NCBI GenBank assembly: GCA_030704795.1
Contig: JAUYCZ010000010.1
Coordinates: 1 to 34,721 of the forward strand
DNA length: 34,721 nt
Direction of reading: 5' to 3'
DNA from: a bacterium
Lineage (GTDB): Bacteria; Patescibacteriota; Minisyncoccia; Minisyncoccales; GWA2-46-15
The notes beneath the pieces are model-generated. The model saw only the letters and a list, made by a program, of their open reading frames with translations. It made no database searches and had not been told where the DNA came from. The position numbers and the translations under genes are program-made. Positions 25,585 through 34,721 of this stretch are shown here, one piece after another (the stretch's first letter is position 1; every line of letters starts with the position of its first letter).

Positions 25585-26867
25585 TGAAAGAAAAAAACTA
25601 CGACGTCGCCGTGGTCGGGGCCGGCCCGGCCGGAATGATGGCAGGAATTCGGGCGGCTGAATCAGGCGCCAAGGTCATTCTCCTCGAGAAAAATGAAAAG
25701 CTAGGCAAAAAGCTGCTTTTGACGGGCAAGGGACGGTGCAATCTGACCAACGCCGAATTCGATTTAAGAAAACTGGTGGAAAATTATGGCCCGAATGGGA
25801 AGTTTCTCTTCCGCGCTTTTTCTGTTTTTGGGCCAAAAGAGGTGATCGCTTTCTTCGAAAAGCTGGGCCTGAATACCAAGATAGAAAGGGGAAAAAGAGT
25901 CTTTCCCCTGAGCGATCGGGTTGAAGACGTCTTAAAGGCGCTGATCAGATGCTTAACCCAAAACAAGGTGGACATTGTTTACAATGCCGAGGTGATGAAG
26001 GTTGATGGCTCGAATCGCCGGATCAAAAAACTCATTTTAAAAGAGGGGGAGATGGTGGCGGATAATTATATTTTTTGCACCGGGGGCCGATCCTATCCCT
26101 TAACCGGTTCGAGCGGAGATGGATTCAAATGGGCCCGAAGTTTGGGGCATCGTATTAAAGAACCCTCTCCGGCTCTAGTTCCCTTGAAGATAAAGGAAGC
26201 TTGGGTTCCGGCCTTGCAGGGCTTGAGTTTAAAGAATGTGGCCATCACCGTTCTCCAGCAAGACAAAAAAGAAAGGAGAGAATTCGGAGAATGCCTCTTT
26301 ACTCATTTTGGTTTGAGCGGCCCCATCGTTATCGATATCAGCAAAAGAGTCGGGGAGTTGCTGAAAAGAGGAGAGGTTAAGCTTGGGCTTGATCTAAAAC
26401 CGGCTCTAGACTCCGCCAAATTAGACGAAAGGATCCAAAGAGATTTTAAAGCCGGCCAGAATAAATCATTCAAAAACTCTCTGGCTGATCTTTTGCCGCG
26501 CAAGCTGATTCCCGTCATCGTCAAATTATCCCGGATTGATCCCGAAAAGAAAGTTAACAATATCACCCGGTTAGAGAGGCTTGGCCTGGTCAAACTCCTG
26601 AAGAATCTGGAAATGACGCCGACCGGGCTTTTGAGTTTTAACTCGGCGATTGTCACCAGCGGCGGCATCTGCCTCGAAGAGATAGACCACCAGACGATGA
26701 AATCAAAGATCGTTGATAACCTTTTCTTTGCCGGCGAGATTATTGACGTTGATGGTCCGACCGGCGGCTTTAACCTTCAGATCTGCTGGGGCACGGGCTA
26801 TTTGGCCGGTCAAAGCGCCGCCGAAAAAAAGGTTCCTGACACCTTTTCACAAGACATTCATGGTTAA
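25584..26867 (+). CDS. HI0933/BaiN-family FAD-dependent oxidoreductase
   Basis: DVAVVGAGPAGMMAGIRAAESGAKVILLEKNEKLGKKLLLTGKGRCNLTN; GPTGGFNLQICWGTGYLAG. Confidence 0.93.
   Translation: MKEKNYDVAVVGAGPAGMMAGIRAAESGAKVILLEKNEKLGKKLLLTGKGRCNLTNAEFDLRKLVENYGPNGKFLFRAFSVFGPKEVIAFFEKLGLNTKIERGKRVFPLSDRVEDVLKALIRCLTQNKVDIVYNAEVMKVDGSNRRIKKLILKEGEMVADNYIFCTGGRSYPLTGSSGDGFKWARSLGHRIKEPSPALVPLKIKEAWVPALQGLSLKNVAITVLQQDKKERREFGECLFTHFGLSGPIVIDISKRVGELLKRGEVKLGLDLKPALDSAKLDERIQRDFKAGQNKSFKNSLADLLPRKLIPVIVKLSRIDPEKKVNNITRLERLGLVKLLKNLEMTPTGLLSFNSAIVTSGGICLEEIDHQTMKSKIVDNLFFAGEIIDVDGPTGGFNLQICWGTGYLAGQSAAEKKVPDTFSQDIHG
26827..26847 (-). repeat. AAAAGGTTCCTGACACCTTTT repeat, copy 3 (inverted)
   Basis: Reverse complement of the 21058-21078 copy; encodes KKVPDTF at the flavoprotein C-terminus. 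Confidence 0.9.
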
Positions 26868-27387
26868 CATTCTTTTAATCGCCCTGTTCTTTTTGGTTTT
26901 TGATCTCTTCTTTCTTTTATTTTTGCTCTGGCAGAGCCTTCGGCCGGTTTTAGCCGGCGGCGCTTTTTATGCTTCGACTCGGGAAGAGGCGGTTAAAAAG
27001 ATGGTGGCGCTGGCTCAGATTAAACCCGGCGAGAAAGCGGTCGATTTGGGCTCGGGCGACGGCCGGCTGGTGATCGCCCTGGCCCGGGCCGGCGCTCAAG
27101 CTTCCGGCTATGAGATCGATCCTCTTTTGGTTTGGTTGAGCCGGCGCAAGATCCGTCAGGCCGGGCTCGAGAAACAAGCCTTTATTTATCGGCAAAGCTT
27201 TTGGAACGAAGATTTGTCCGGGTTTAATGTGGTGACCGTCTATGGCATCAGCTATATGATGAAAAGGCTGGAAAGGAAATTAAAAGAGGAGCTTAAAACC
27301 GGAGCCCGGGTTGTTTCCAATTATTTCACTTTTCCGGATTGGGCCGAATCGAAAAAAGAAGGCCGACTCCATCTGTACCAAAAATGA
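26860..27387 (+). CDS. Membrane-anchored class I SAM-dependent methyltransferase
   Basis: N-terminal TM; KAVDLGSGDGRLVIALARAGAQASGYEIDP. Confidence 0.85.
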   Translation: MVNILLIALFFLVFDLFFLLFLLWQSLRPVLAGGAFYASTREEAVKKMVALAQIKPGEKAVDLGSGDGRLVIALARAGAQASGYEIDPLLVWLSRRKIRQAGLEKQAFIYRQSFWNEDLSGFNVVTVYGISYMMKRLERKLKEELKTGARVVSNYFTFPDWAESKKEGRLHLYQK

Positions 27388-27416
27388 TGCCGAAAGCGAG
27401 AAAGCGTTAAACCGGT

Positions 27417-28367
27417 CTATTCGAACTCTTCAAAGATTTCGTTCCTTTTGACAAAACTCCTCAGCAGGTCGCTCGGAGTGGCCAGAGTGAGCTGGGAGGC
27501 GTTCTCTTCGATCGCCTGCAGTTTCCGGTTTTCCTGCTCGATCGAGAGGTCGAGGCTGTACCAGCCCTCGCCGGAAAACAGCTTCTTGGGCGGAGACAGA
27601 AAGTCGTTCATCTTTAATTTCTTTTTTGGCGGCCAGAAGCGGAAATGGACGAGGTAAGCGTAGAGCCTGGCCTCGTTTTCTTTTTCCTCGAGGATCTTCT
27701 CCAAGAACTGGAACAGGGCGCGGTGGTCCGGATGGTTGTCTCTCGGGTGCGGGGCGATGATCAAAGTGGGGCGAAAGTCCTCGATGATCAGTTCCAGGTC
27801 GTCGCAAAGATGGCTGCCGCTGTAGGGTTGTCCTGTCCGGTAAGTTCCCCGATAGGGATTGTGATTGAAGCGGGTGCCGCGGGCCGTGTAGGGCAGGCCG
27901 GGGTCAAAAAAGCGGTGCCGCATCGGGCCCAGGCCGCCGTCGGGATAGCCCAGGAAAAGAGAATTCTTTTTTTCCAGGCCGAGCCGGGCCATAGCCTTTA
28001 AACCTTCTTTCATTCGGTTTTCGCCGAGAGTGATAAAATCGTTCGGATCAAAGACGCGGCTTTGGCCCCAGAGGGAAAGGGGGTTGTCGTCGCCGTTGGT
28101 GGCGTAAACGACGAGGATTTCGGCGTAGGCCTGTCTGGCTTGCTGAATCAGGCCGGCGGCGCCTAGAACTTCGTCATCGATGTGCGGCGCCAGAATTAGA
28201 AGACGATCCGACTTTTTAATCTTGGGGAAAGGGGAAAGCGTTCCCTTGGAAAGGAACCAGCCGCCGAGCAAACCCAAGCCAAAAGTCCACAGCGACCAAA
28301 GCGCAAAGAGGCCGACGAGAATCGAGCCGAAGTCGCCGATGGTTTCGATGGCTTTGACGATCAACAT
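27417..28367 (-). CDS. PIG-L family deacetylase with N-terminal TM
   Basis: LLILAPHIDDEVLGAAGLIQQA, LFLGYPDGGLG, HPRDNHPDHRALF. Confidence 0.92.
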   Translation of the reverse strand: MLIVKAIETIGDFGSILVGLFALWSLWTFGLGLLGGWFLSKGTLSPFPKIKKSDRLLILAPHIDDEVLGAAGLIQQARQAYAEILVVYATNGDDNPLSLWGQSRVFDPNDFITLGENRMKEGLKAMARLGLEKKNSLFLGYPDGGLGPMRHRFFDPGLPYTARGTRFNHNPYRGTYRTGQPYSGSHLCDDLELIIEDFRPTLIIAPHPRDNHPDHRALFQFLEKILEEKENEARLYAYLVHFRFWPPKKKLKMNDFLSPPKKLFSGEGWYSLDLSIEQENRKLQAIEENASQLTLATPSDLLRSFVKRNEIFEEFE

Positions 28368-28402
28368 GAGTTTATTGTACCATGTAAGCGAGTGTTTTCT
28401 AT

Positions 28403-29551
28403 ATGAAAAAAACATTGTTTACGGCCGAATCGGTGACACCCGGACACCCTGACAAGGTGGCGGATCAAATCGCCGATGCCATTCTCGACGCCATCTTAAA
28501 GAAAGACAAATACGCCCGCGTGGCCTGCGAGGTTTTTGTCAGCCGGGGATATGTTATCGTTGGCGGAGAAATCACCACCAAGACCTGGGTGGATACTAAT
28601 GAAATTGTCAGGAGAGTGATTTTAGACATTGGCTATAACAAGCCAGAGCATGGCTTTGACGGCAATACGGTGGCGGTTTTAAACACCATCAGCAAGCAGT
28701 CTCCTGATATCGCCTTAGGGGTCAGAAAAACCGGCAGCCAGAAACAGGGGGCCGGGGATCAGGGTTCAATGGTAGGTTATGCCTGCGACGAGACTCCGGA
28801 GCTAATGCCTTTGCCGGTCATGACCGCCCATAAATTGGTAAAAAGGCTGGCCAGTTTAAGAAAAACCAAGGTTTTAGCGTATCTGAGGCCGGATGGAAAA
28901 TCCCAGGTAACCTTTGAATATGAAGATGGTAAAGCCAAAAGACTGAATAATGTCGTCATCGCCGCCCAGCACGATCCCGAAGTTTCTTTAGAAAAACTTA
29001 AAAAAGACATTATTGACAAGGTTATCAAGCCTGTTTGCGGCCGGTTTTTAGACAAAAAAACTAAGTTTTTTATTAATAACACGGGTAGATTTATTGTTGG
29101 CGGACCAGTGGCAGATACGGGCATGACGGGCAGAAAGGCGGCGGTGGATGGCTATGGCGTGGGCGTGCCGGTGGGCGGCGGCAGTTTCTCCGGAAAAGAC
29201 CCGACCAAGGTTGATCGGGCGGGAGCCTATATGGCTCGCTACATCGCCAAAAACGTGGTGGCGGCGGGCCTGGCGGAAAAGTGCCTGGTGAGATTGGCTT
29301 ATGTTATTGGCGGATTAAAGCCGACGGAAGTCAGCCTGGATACTTTTGGCACGGGTCGGGTTTCGGAAGAAAAGCTGCGGCAAGCGATTCTTCGCGTTTT
29401 TGATCTTTCGCCCGGCGGATTGATCAAACAGCTGAAGCTTTTGCGGCCGATTTATTACCCAACCGCCTGTTTCGGCCATTTTGGCCGGCCGGGATTCAGT
29501 TGGGAGAAAACCGATAAAGTTAAAGAGTTGAAAAAGTATCTCAAATTGTAG
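28403..29551 (+). CDS. metK: S-adenosylmethionine synthase
   Basis: [67 protein letters not shown]. Confidence 0.97.
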   Translation: MKKTLFTAESVTPGHPDKVADQIADAILDAILKKDKYARVACEVFVSRGYVIVGGEITTKTWVDTNEIVRRVILDIGYNKPEHGFDGNTVAVLNTISKQSPDIALGVRKTGSQKQGAGDQGSMVGYACDETPELMPLPVMTAHKLVKRLASLRKTKVLAYLRPDGKSQVTFEYEDGKAKRLNNVVIAAQHDPEVSLEKLKKDIIDKVIKPVCGRFLDKKTKFFINNTGRFIVGGPVADTGMTGRKAAVDGYGVGVPVGGGSFSGKDPTKVDRAGAYMARYIAKNVVAAGLAEKCLVRLAYVIGGLKPTEVSLDTFGTGRVSEEKLRQAILRVFDLSPGGLIKQLKLLRPIYYPTACFGHFGRPGFSWEKTDKVKELKKYLKL

Positions 29552-29562
29552 CGCAGAGCGAT

Positions 29563-30120
29563 ATGAGAAAACATCTTTCCGAAGCCGCTCAATGGTTTCT
29601 CAAGGATTTCCAGAAGATCCTGGATGACTTTGCCGATGGTCTGGGAGTTCAGGTCGTGGTCGTGGACCGGGAGGGGAATCTGATCAACAAAACCTACGGC
29701 GTGCAGAAAGCCTGTCAAATGATTATGGCCACCGAGATTGGCAAGATGAGGTGTCATGATCATTTCAAATCAGCCGTTTCTCTGGTGGAAAACAAAGAAG
29801 GGCCGATTTTTACCCAATGCTATGCCGGTTACGCTTCTTTGTGGCTGCCCATTATTATCAAGGGAAGCCTCATCGGCGCCGTGATCAGCTGCGGCGGAAA
29901 ATATGACAAGGGAGAGAGCCGGAAAAAGTTAGTTGAAAAATTTACCAAATTGATTGACGAGATCGGCATTACCTATCGGGAAGGCTTTTTAGAGGTCGCC
30001 ATCGACCAGCCTTTAATTGTCACCAAGAAAGAAATGGTTCAGAGGGCGGATAAATTAAAGGAATTGTTTGACATCCTTTCCCGCACCGCCTACACCCCCT
30101 TGAAAGAAGTCTTTGAGTAA
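29563..30120 (+). CDS. Stand-alone PocR-domain sensory protein
   Basis: VQKACQMIMATEIGKMRCHDHFKSAV ... FTQCYAGYASLWLPIIIKGSLIGAVISCGG. Confidence 0.8.
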   Translation: MRKHLSEAAQWFLKDFQKILDDFADGLGVQVVVVDREGNLINKTYGVQKACQMIMATEIGKMRCHDHFKSAVSLVENKEGPIFTQCYAGYASLWLPIIIKGSLIGAVISCGGKYDKGESRKKLVEKFTKLIDEIGITYREGFLEVAIDQPLIVTKKEMVQRADKLKELFDILSRTAYTPLKEVFE

Positions 30121-30150
30121 TTTAAGATTAACTAAATAAAGCCCTAGCGT

Positions 30151-30402
30151 ATGAAAAAAATCATCCCCCTCCTCATTGTTTTAATCCTGGCTTTGATTTT
30201 GCTTTCTTTTCTACTCATGGGAAAGCTTGAGTTTTTAAAGCCCGGGCCGGCTAGCGAGGCGCGCGACAGCCAAGGCTGCTTGGCGGCAACGGAAAGCTGG
30301 TGTGAGACAAAACAGAAGTGTTTGCGGGCCGGAGAAGAGAATTGTGAAGGATCTTCTGTTGACGAGCGCATTCCCACGCCCCAGCCGCGATCTCGCAATT
30401 AA
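30151..30402 (+). CDS. Small secreted or anchored protein with Cys motif
   Basis: N-terminal hydrophobic helix; CLAATESWCETKQKCLRAGEENC. Confidence 0.6.
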   Translation: MKKIIPLLIVLILALILLSFLLMGKLEFLKPGPASEARDSQGCLAATESWCETKQKCLRAGEENCEGSSVDERIPTPQPRSRN

Positions 30403-31015
30403 TTTCACTCTCTTGACCGAAGAAATTCTTAATCAAGAAATTATTCATCATCTGCTTGAGATCAAGGGACAATGCCGGGGACTGGCCCTGATCGATAACT
30501 TAGCTTTTATTAAGTCCAGAGAAGCCGAGGGAGGGCTACAGAGGCTTGAGAAAACAATGACCGAGGCCGGTTACCCCTTTCGTTGTCGGGATATCAAGCC
30601 GATGAATTTCTATCCGGTGGGGCTGGAGGCGGTCATTCTCCTGGCGATTAAAAAAGCCTTCAATTACAGCGACGAGAAGTTTGAAGAAGTGGGTAGCATT
30701 AATGCGCGGCAGTCTTTGGTGGTTCGTCTCTTTGCCAAATATTTTGTCTCTTTAAAAAAAGTGCTGAGCGAGGCCCAGAAAATGTGGAATCGCTATTATA
30801 CCGTGGGCCGTCTTGATCCGGTTGAACTCGACGAAAAAGAAAGGCGGATTATTTTGAAGGTGGAAGGCTTTAAGACACATCCTCTTCATTGCCAGGTTCT
30901 CAAGGGTTATTTCTCCGAGGTGGTCAAAATGATCGTTGTTTCTTCGGCCGTCTGCCAAGAAACCAAGTGTCCTTTTCGCGGCGACAATCATCACGAATTC
31001 GTCATATCGTGGTAA
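30302..31015 (+). CDS. V4R/heme-NO-binding-like sensory protein (start uncertain)
   Basis: Conserved-looking C-terminus VEGFKTHPLHCQVLKGYFSEVV ... CQETKCPFRGDNHHEFVISW; 5' part overlaps the preceding gene so the true start is probably downstream. Confidence 0.45.
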   Translation: MRQNRSVCGPEKRIVKDLLLTSAFPRPSRDLAINFTLLTEEILNQEIIHHLLEIKGQCRGLALIDNLAFIKSREAEGGLQRLEKTMTEAGYPFRCRDIKPMNFYPVGLEAVILLAIKKAFNYSDEKFEEVGSINARQSLVVRLFAKYFVSLKKVLSEAQKMWNRYYTVGRLDPVELDEKERRIILKVEGFKTHPLHCQVLKGYFSEVVKMIVVSSAVCQETKCPFRGDNHHEFVISW

Positions 31016-31025
31016 CTTAAAAAGC

Positions 31026-31367
31026 ATGATGGCTATTTTTGCTTCACCAGAATTAAACTTGTTTATTTTCATTGCGGGGTTTGGCGGCGGCCTGGTGAGA
31101 GGTCTGGTCGGTTTTTTGAAATACTATTATTCCTATAAAAGCGTTCCCTTTAACCCGCTTTATTTCTTTGCCACCACCTTTCTTTCGGGCGTGGTCGGAT
31201 TGTTGACGGCCGGAGCCATCAAGGAATCGAGCATAATTTTAGAGGGTTTGTCGGGCTTGACCCCACCCTTGGCTTTCATTGTCGGTTATGCCGGCGGTGA
31301 TTTTATCGAAAACATTTATAAAATTCTACTCAAGAGGCCGATTCTTTTTCCCGATAAAAGAGCTTAG
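31026..31367 (+). CDS. Small integral membrane protein
   Basis: Several hydrophobic, Gly-rich helices. Confidence 0.6.
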   Translation: MMAIFASPELNLFIFIAGFGGGLVRGLVGFLKYYYSYKSVPFNPLYFFATTFLSGVVGLLTAGAIKESSIILEGLSGLTPPLAFIVGYAGGDFIENIYKILLKRPILFPDKRA

Positions 31368-31380
31368 CCCCTTAACTAAA

Positions 31381-31410
31381 ACAGCCCCGCTAAAAGCGGG
31401 ACTGTTTTTT
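31381..31410. terminator. Hairpin terminator between convergent genes
   Basis: ACAG-C-CCCGCT-AAA-AGCGGG-A-CTGT followed by T6. Confidence 0.75.
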
Positions 31411-31418
31411 AACATCAA

Positions 31419-31757
31419 TTACCACTCGTTCCGGCGGCCTCTACCGAAGCCACCACCACTACCACTACCACGATTGTCGTGGCCAAAATCTCGGCGGGGA
31501 GGTCGAGCCTCTAGAGGTCGAGCTTCGGCCACGGTCAGAGTGCGGCCCTCGAGTTCCTTGCCGTTCCAGAGCTCAATCCCTTTCTGCGCCTCTTCCTCGG
31601 AAGACATTTCCACAAAACCAAAACCCTTTGATCGGCCCGACATCTTGTCGATGATGATCGTGGCCGTTTCCACGGCTCCGGCTTGGGCAAACATTTCCTT
31701 CAAGGAATCTTCGGTGGCGCTGTAGGGTAAGCCCCCAACGTATAGTTTTTTTGCCAT
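31419..31757 (-). CDS. RRM-domain RNA-binding protein with Gly/Arg-rich tail
   Basis: KKLYVGGLPYSATEDSLKEMF ... RSKGFGFVEM; tail GSGSGGGFGRGRRNEW. Confidence 0.93.
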   Translation of the reverse strand: MAKKLYVGGLPYSATEDSLKEMFAQAGAVETATIIIDKMSGRSKGFGFVEMSSEEEAQKGIELWNGKELEGRTLTVAEARPLEARPPRRDFGHDNRGSGSGGGFGRGRRNEW

Positions 31758-31810
31758 CTAACTAAATTCACTGCTTAATTTGTATTATGTTGTAAGGCGA
31801 CCGGTCTCTG

Positions 31811-31829
31811 GTCCCGCTTGTAGCGGGAC
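31811..31829. repeat. Stem-loop upstream of the RRM gene
   Basis: GTCCCGCT-TGT-AGCGGGAC, perfect 8-bp stem. Confidence 0.6.
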
Positions 31830-31908
31830 GGGGGAGAAACACTTACGAGTAGAGTATAACTTATTTCCCGGGATAAAGCAATAGTTCGTGAAAAAATGAG
31901 GTCTATGA

Positions 31909-31914
31909 TATAAT
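31909..31914 (+). promoter_or_regulatory. -10 box directly before the UvrD-like gene
   Basis: Consensus TATAAT 7 nt before ATG 31922. Confidence 0.5.
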
Positions 31915-31921
31915 ACAAGGC

Positions 31922-34721
31922 ATGTTGGATTTATCTCATCTTAACCAGAATCAGAAAGCCGCCGTCACCTACGGAGAAGGACCGGTTTCGATCGTGGCCG
32001 GGGCCGGTACCGGCAAGACCACGGTCATCACCCATCGCCTGGCTTATTTGGTTGAGAAAAAGAAGATCAAGCCCGAAGAGATTCTGGCTTTGACTTTCAC
32101 CGACAAGGCGGCCACGGAAATGGCCGAAAGGGTGGATCAACTGCTTTCCCGCGGCTACGCCGATCTCTGGATTTCGACTTTCCATTCTTTCTGTGAAAGA
32201 ATTCTTAAAGAACACGGCCTGGACATCGGCCTTTCTACGGATTTCAAATTGGTGGATCAGACGGCCGCCTGGCTTTTGGTTCGACAGAATCTGGACCAGT
32301 TCAAGCTTGATTATTACCGACCGATTGGTCAGCCAACCAAGTTCATTCACGCTTTGGTTTCTCACTTTAGTCGTTGTAAGGACCAGGCCATTTATCCCGA
32401 AGACTATCTGAAATACAGTCAGAAAGCTTCTGAAGACAAGGAAAGGCTTAAAGAAATTGCTTTAGCCTATGAGAGATATCAGAAATTGCTTTTGGGGGCC
32501 GGACTTTTGGATTTCGGCGATCTGATTAATTACTGTTTAAAGTTGTTTCAGAAAAGACCCCAGATTCTGGAGAAATACCGTCAGCAGTTTAAATACATTT
32601 TAGTCGATGAATTTCAGGATACCAATTGGGTTCAGTATGAGCTGGTGAAGCTGCTGGCCGCGCCGAGAAATAATTTGACCGTTTCGAGTGATGATGACCA
32701 GGCTGTTTATCGTTGGCGAGGCGCCTCCTTCAGCAATGTCGTCCAATTCAAAAAAGACTTTCCTAAAGCCAAAGAAGTGGTTTTAATTGAAAACTATCGC
32801 TCTCGGCAGAACATCTTGGACTCGGCCTATCGATTCATCCAGGCCAACAATCCCAACCGACTGGAGCACATCAGTAATATTGATAAGAATCTAAGGGCGG
32901 CTAAGAAGGGCAAGGGAAAGATCGGGCATTTGCACTTTAAGTCGGGCGAACAAGAAGTCTCCGGCGTCATTGAAAAGATTATCGAGCTTTTACAGGAAGA
33001 CAAAGACGCCACTTTCAGCGATTTTGCCATTTTGGTCAGAGCCAACAATGAGGCCTCCTCGTTCATCCGGGGCTTGGAAAGATCAAACATTCCTTACCAG
33101 TTCATGGCCCTGCGGGGTCTTTATGCCAAACCCGTCATTTTAGACATCGTTTCCTATTTCAAGTTTCTCGATAACTATCACGAAAGCTCGGCCGCTTTTC
33201 GGATTCTGAGCCTACCATTTTTGAACTTGCTTCCCGAAGACATTGCCCAGATTACCCGCTATAGTTCCCGCCGCTCGAAATCGATTTTTGAGTCGCTCCA
33301 AGAACTATCCCTGATCCCCGGCCTTTCCACCCAGACGATTAACGGGGTCAACCAGATTTTGAGCTTGGTCAAAAAACACACCGCCCGGGCTTTAGAAAAG
33401 AATGTTTCCGAGATTCTTCTTTCTTTCTTGGAGGACTCGGGCTATCTCGAATACCTGGTGAAAAAAGAAAGGAAAGAAGATTTGGATCTGATTTCTCAGT
33501 TTCACAGCCGGATCAAGAACTTTGAGGAAACTCATCTTGATTCTCGCCTCCGAGCTTTTATGGAGGAATTGAATCTGGAGCTGGAATCCGGAGAAGAGGG
33601 GAAGATGAATTTTGACGTGGAACAAGGTCCGGCGGTGGTTAAAATCATGACCCTACACTCGGCCAAAGGATTAGAGTTTAAATATACCTTTTTGGTTAAC
33701 CTGGTGGACAAGCGGTTTCCCAGCCTCGAGAGAAAGGATCCGATCGAGATCCCGGAGAAATTAATCAAGGACATTCTGCCCGAAGGCGATTTTCACCTTC
33801 AGGAGGAAAGAAGGCTGTTTTACGTGGGCATGACCCGGGCCAAGGACGGCTTATTCCTGACCTCGGCCGAAGATTATGGCGGCGTGACCAGAAAAAGGTT
33901 GTCCCGCTTTCTGATTGAACTGGGCTATGATCAAGCCCTCACCCCTTTAAAAAGCCGAGGCGTCAGAGTCAATCAGAAAAAGTTTGAAAGAGTCAAAGAA
34001 TTTTTACTGCCCGAGAGGTTTTCTTTTACTCAGCTGGCCGCTTTTGAAAAGTGTCCTTTGCAGTATAAGTTTGCCCATATCTTAAAAATCCCGGTTAAGG
34101 GCAAGTCGGTTTTCTCTTTCGGCAAAACCATGCACCAGACCCTGCAGGAGTTTTTACTGGCTTCAACCTCGGGTCCAGCGGATTTTGTAAATCTCCTAGA
34201 GATTTACCGAAGAGAATGGTTGGACGAATGGTATGAGAGTCCGGCGCAAAAAAAAGAGTATTTCGAACTGGGTCAGAAGAGCTTAAAGAAGTTCTATCAG
34301 GATTTTGTTAAAGATAAACCAAAACTCTTCTTCTTTCATGGTCATCCGGCCCTGGAACAGGATTTTAATATCAAGATTGGCGGTTACACCCTCATCGGCA
34401 AGATTGACCGGATTGATGACAAAGGCGATGGCGTCGAGATCATTGACTACAAAACGGGTTCGGCCAAGGAAAGATTAAGGCCCGAAGACAAAAAACAGCT
34501 TTTGATTTATCAGATGGCCGCCGAAGAAGCTCTCGGCTTAAAACCCCAGAAGCTGACTTACTATTATCTTGACGAAGGAAAGAGCCTTTCCTTTTTAGGA
34601 CGCCCTTCGGATCTGGAGAAGGAAAAAAAAGAGATTATTAACGAGATCGAGCAAATCAAGAGAAGCGATTTTAAAGCCACGCCCGGCTGGCAGTGCGACT
34701 GGTGCGACTTTAAAAACATCT
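31922..34721 (+). CDS. UvrD/Rep-family helicase with C-terminal RecB-like PD-(D/E)XK domain, truncated by window end
   Basis: LNQNQKAAVTYGEGPVSIVAGAGTGKTTVITHRLAYL, ALTFTDKAATEMAERV; C-terminal LIGKIDRIDDKGDGVEIIDYKTGSAKERL; not in ORF track because it is open at the edge. Confidence 0.92.
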   Translation, partial: MLDLSHLNQNQKAAVTYGEGPVSIVAGAGTGKTTVITHRLAYLVEKKKIKPEEILALTFTDKAATEMAERVDQLLSRGYADLWISTFHSFCERILKEHGLDIGLSTDFKLVDQTAAWLLVRQNLDQFKLDYYRPIGQPTKFIHALVSHFSRCKDQAIYPEDYLKYSQKASEDKERLKEIALAYERYQKLLLGAGLLDFGDLINYCLKLFQKRPQILEKYRQQFKYILVDEFQDTNWVQYELVKLLAAPRNNLTVSSDDDQAVYRWRGASFSNVVQFKKDFPKAKEVVLIENYRSRQNILDSAYRFIQANNPNRLEHISNIDKNLRAAKKGKGKIGHLHFKSGEQEVSGVIEKIIELLQEDKDATFSDFAILVRANNEASSFIRGLERSNIPYQFMALRGLYAKPVILDIVSYFKFLDNYHESSAAFRILSLPFLNLLPEDIAQITRYSSRRSKSIFESLQELSLIPGLSTQTINGVNQILSLVKKHTARALEKNVSEILLSFLEDSGYLEYLVKKERKEDLDLISQFHSRIKNFEETHLDSRLRAFMEELNLELESGEEGKMNFDVEQGPAVVKIMTLHSAKGLEFKYTFLVNLVDKRFPSLERKDPIEIPEKLIKDILPEGDFHLQEERRLFYVGMTRAKDGLFLTSAEDYGGVTRKRLSRFLIELGYDQALTPLKSRGVRVNQKKFERVKEFLLPERFSFTQLAAFEKCPLQYKFAHILKIPVKGKSVFSFGKTMHQTLQEFLLASTSGPADFVNLLEIYRREWLDEWYESPAQKKEYFELGQKSLKKFYQDFVKDKPKLFFFHGHPALEQDFNIKIGGYTLIGKIDRIDDKGDGVEIIDYKTGSAKERLRPEDKKQLLIYQMAAEEALGLKPQKLTYYYLDEGKSLSFLGRPSDLEKEKKEIINEIEQIKRSDFKATPGWQCDWCDFKNI

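Noticed and set aside
20019-26847. CRISPR-like repeats
   Set aside because: Copies are few, dispersed, differently oriented and lack regular spacers.
26713-26859. Upstream extension of the methyltransferase ORF to 26713
   Set aside because: The extension is out-of-frame reading of the flavoprotein gene and repeat; the ATG at 26860 precedes a normal TM segment.
1-34721. tRNA or rRNA genes
   Set aside because: No convincing cloverleaf or rRNA segment seen by eye in intergenic gaps; a tRNAscan/Infernal run would be decisive.

Overview
The 34.7 kb window looks like a Patescibacteria/CPR-type chromosome segment. That lineage guess rests on gene style, small repeats and small sensory proteins; it is inference. 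Coding is dense and mostly on the + strand. Housekeeping and repair genes: typA, a cold-shock protein, an ABC-F ATPase, an ABC exporter, a PIF1-like helicase, an MGMT-like protein, an SNase-OB protein, a type-4 uracil-DNA glycosylase, a NUDIX hydrolase, a RecB-like nuclease, an HI0933-family flavoprotein, a methyltransferase, a PIG-L deacetylase, metK, an RRM protein, and a UvrD/RecB-type helicase running off the right edge. At about 12.6-20.95 kb there is an accessory, defence-like island, AT-rich from about 13.99 kb: an AbiEi/AbiEii pair; a tightly coupled RadC / MazG-like / DUF2075 nuclease-helicase / SRA-HNH operon; tandem small winged-helix-like ORFs, one interrupted by TGA; an uncharacterised 260-aa protein; and decayed YjjX and DUF3800 genes. 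The most unusual features are: (1) a secreted protein with seven C-x5-C-x3-C-x8-C repeats; (2) an SBP/HAMP/FIST/coiled-coil sensory cluster with no visible kinase output; (3) the candidate RadC-MazG-DUF2075-SRA/HNH system; (4) several short dispersed repeat families, including one with apparent stem covariation, that form gene ends, break YjjX and may supply promoters. No tRNA, rRNA, CRISPR array or transposase was recognised. All family names come from reading motifs by eye; no searches were run.
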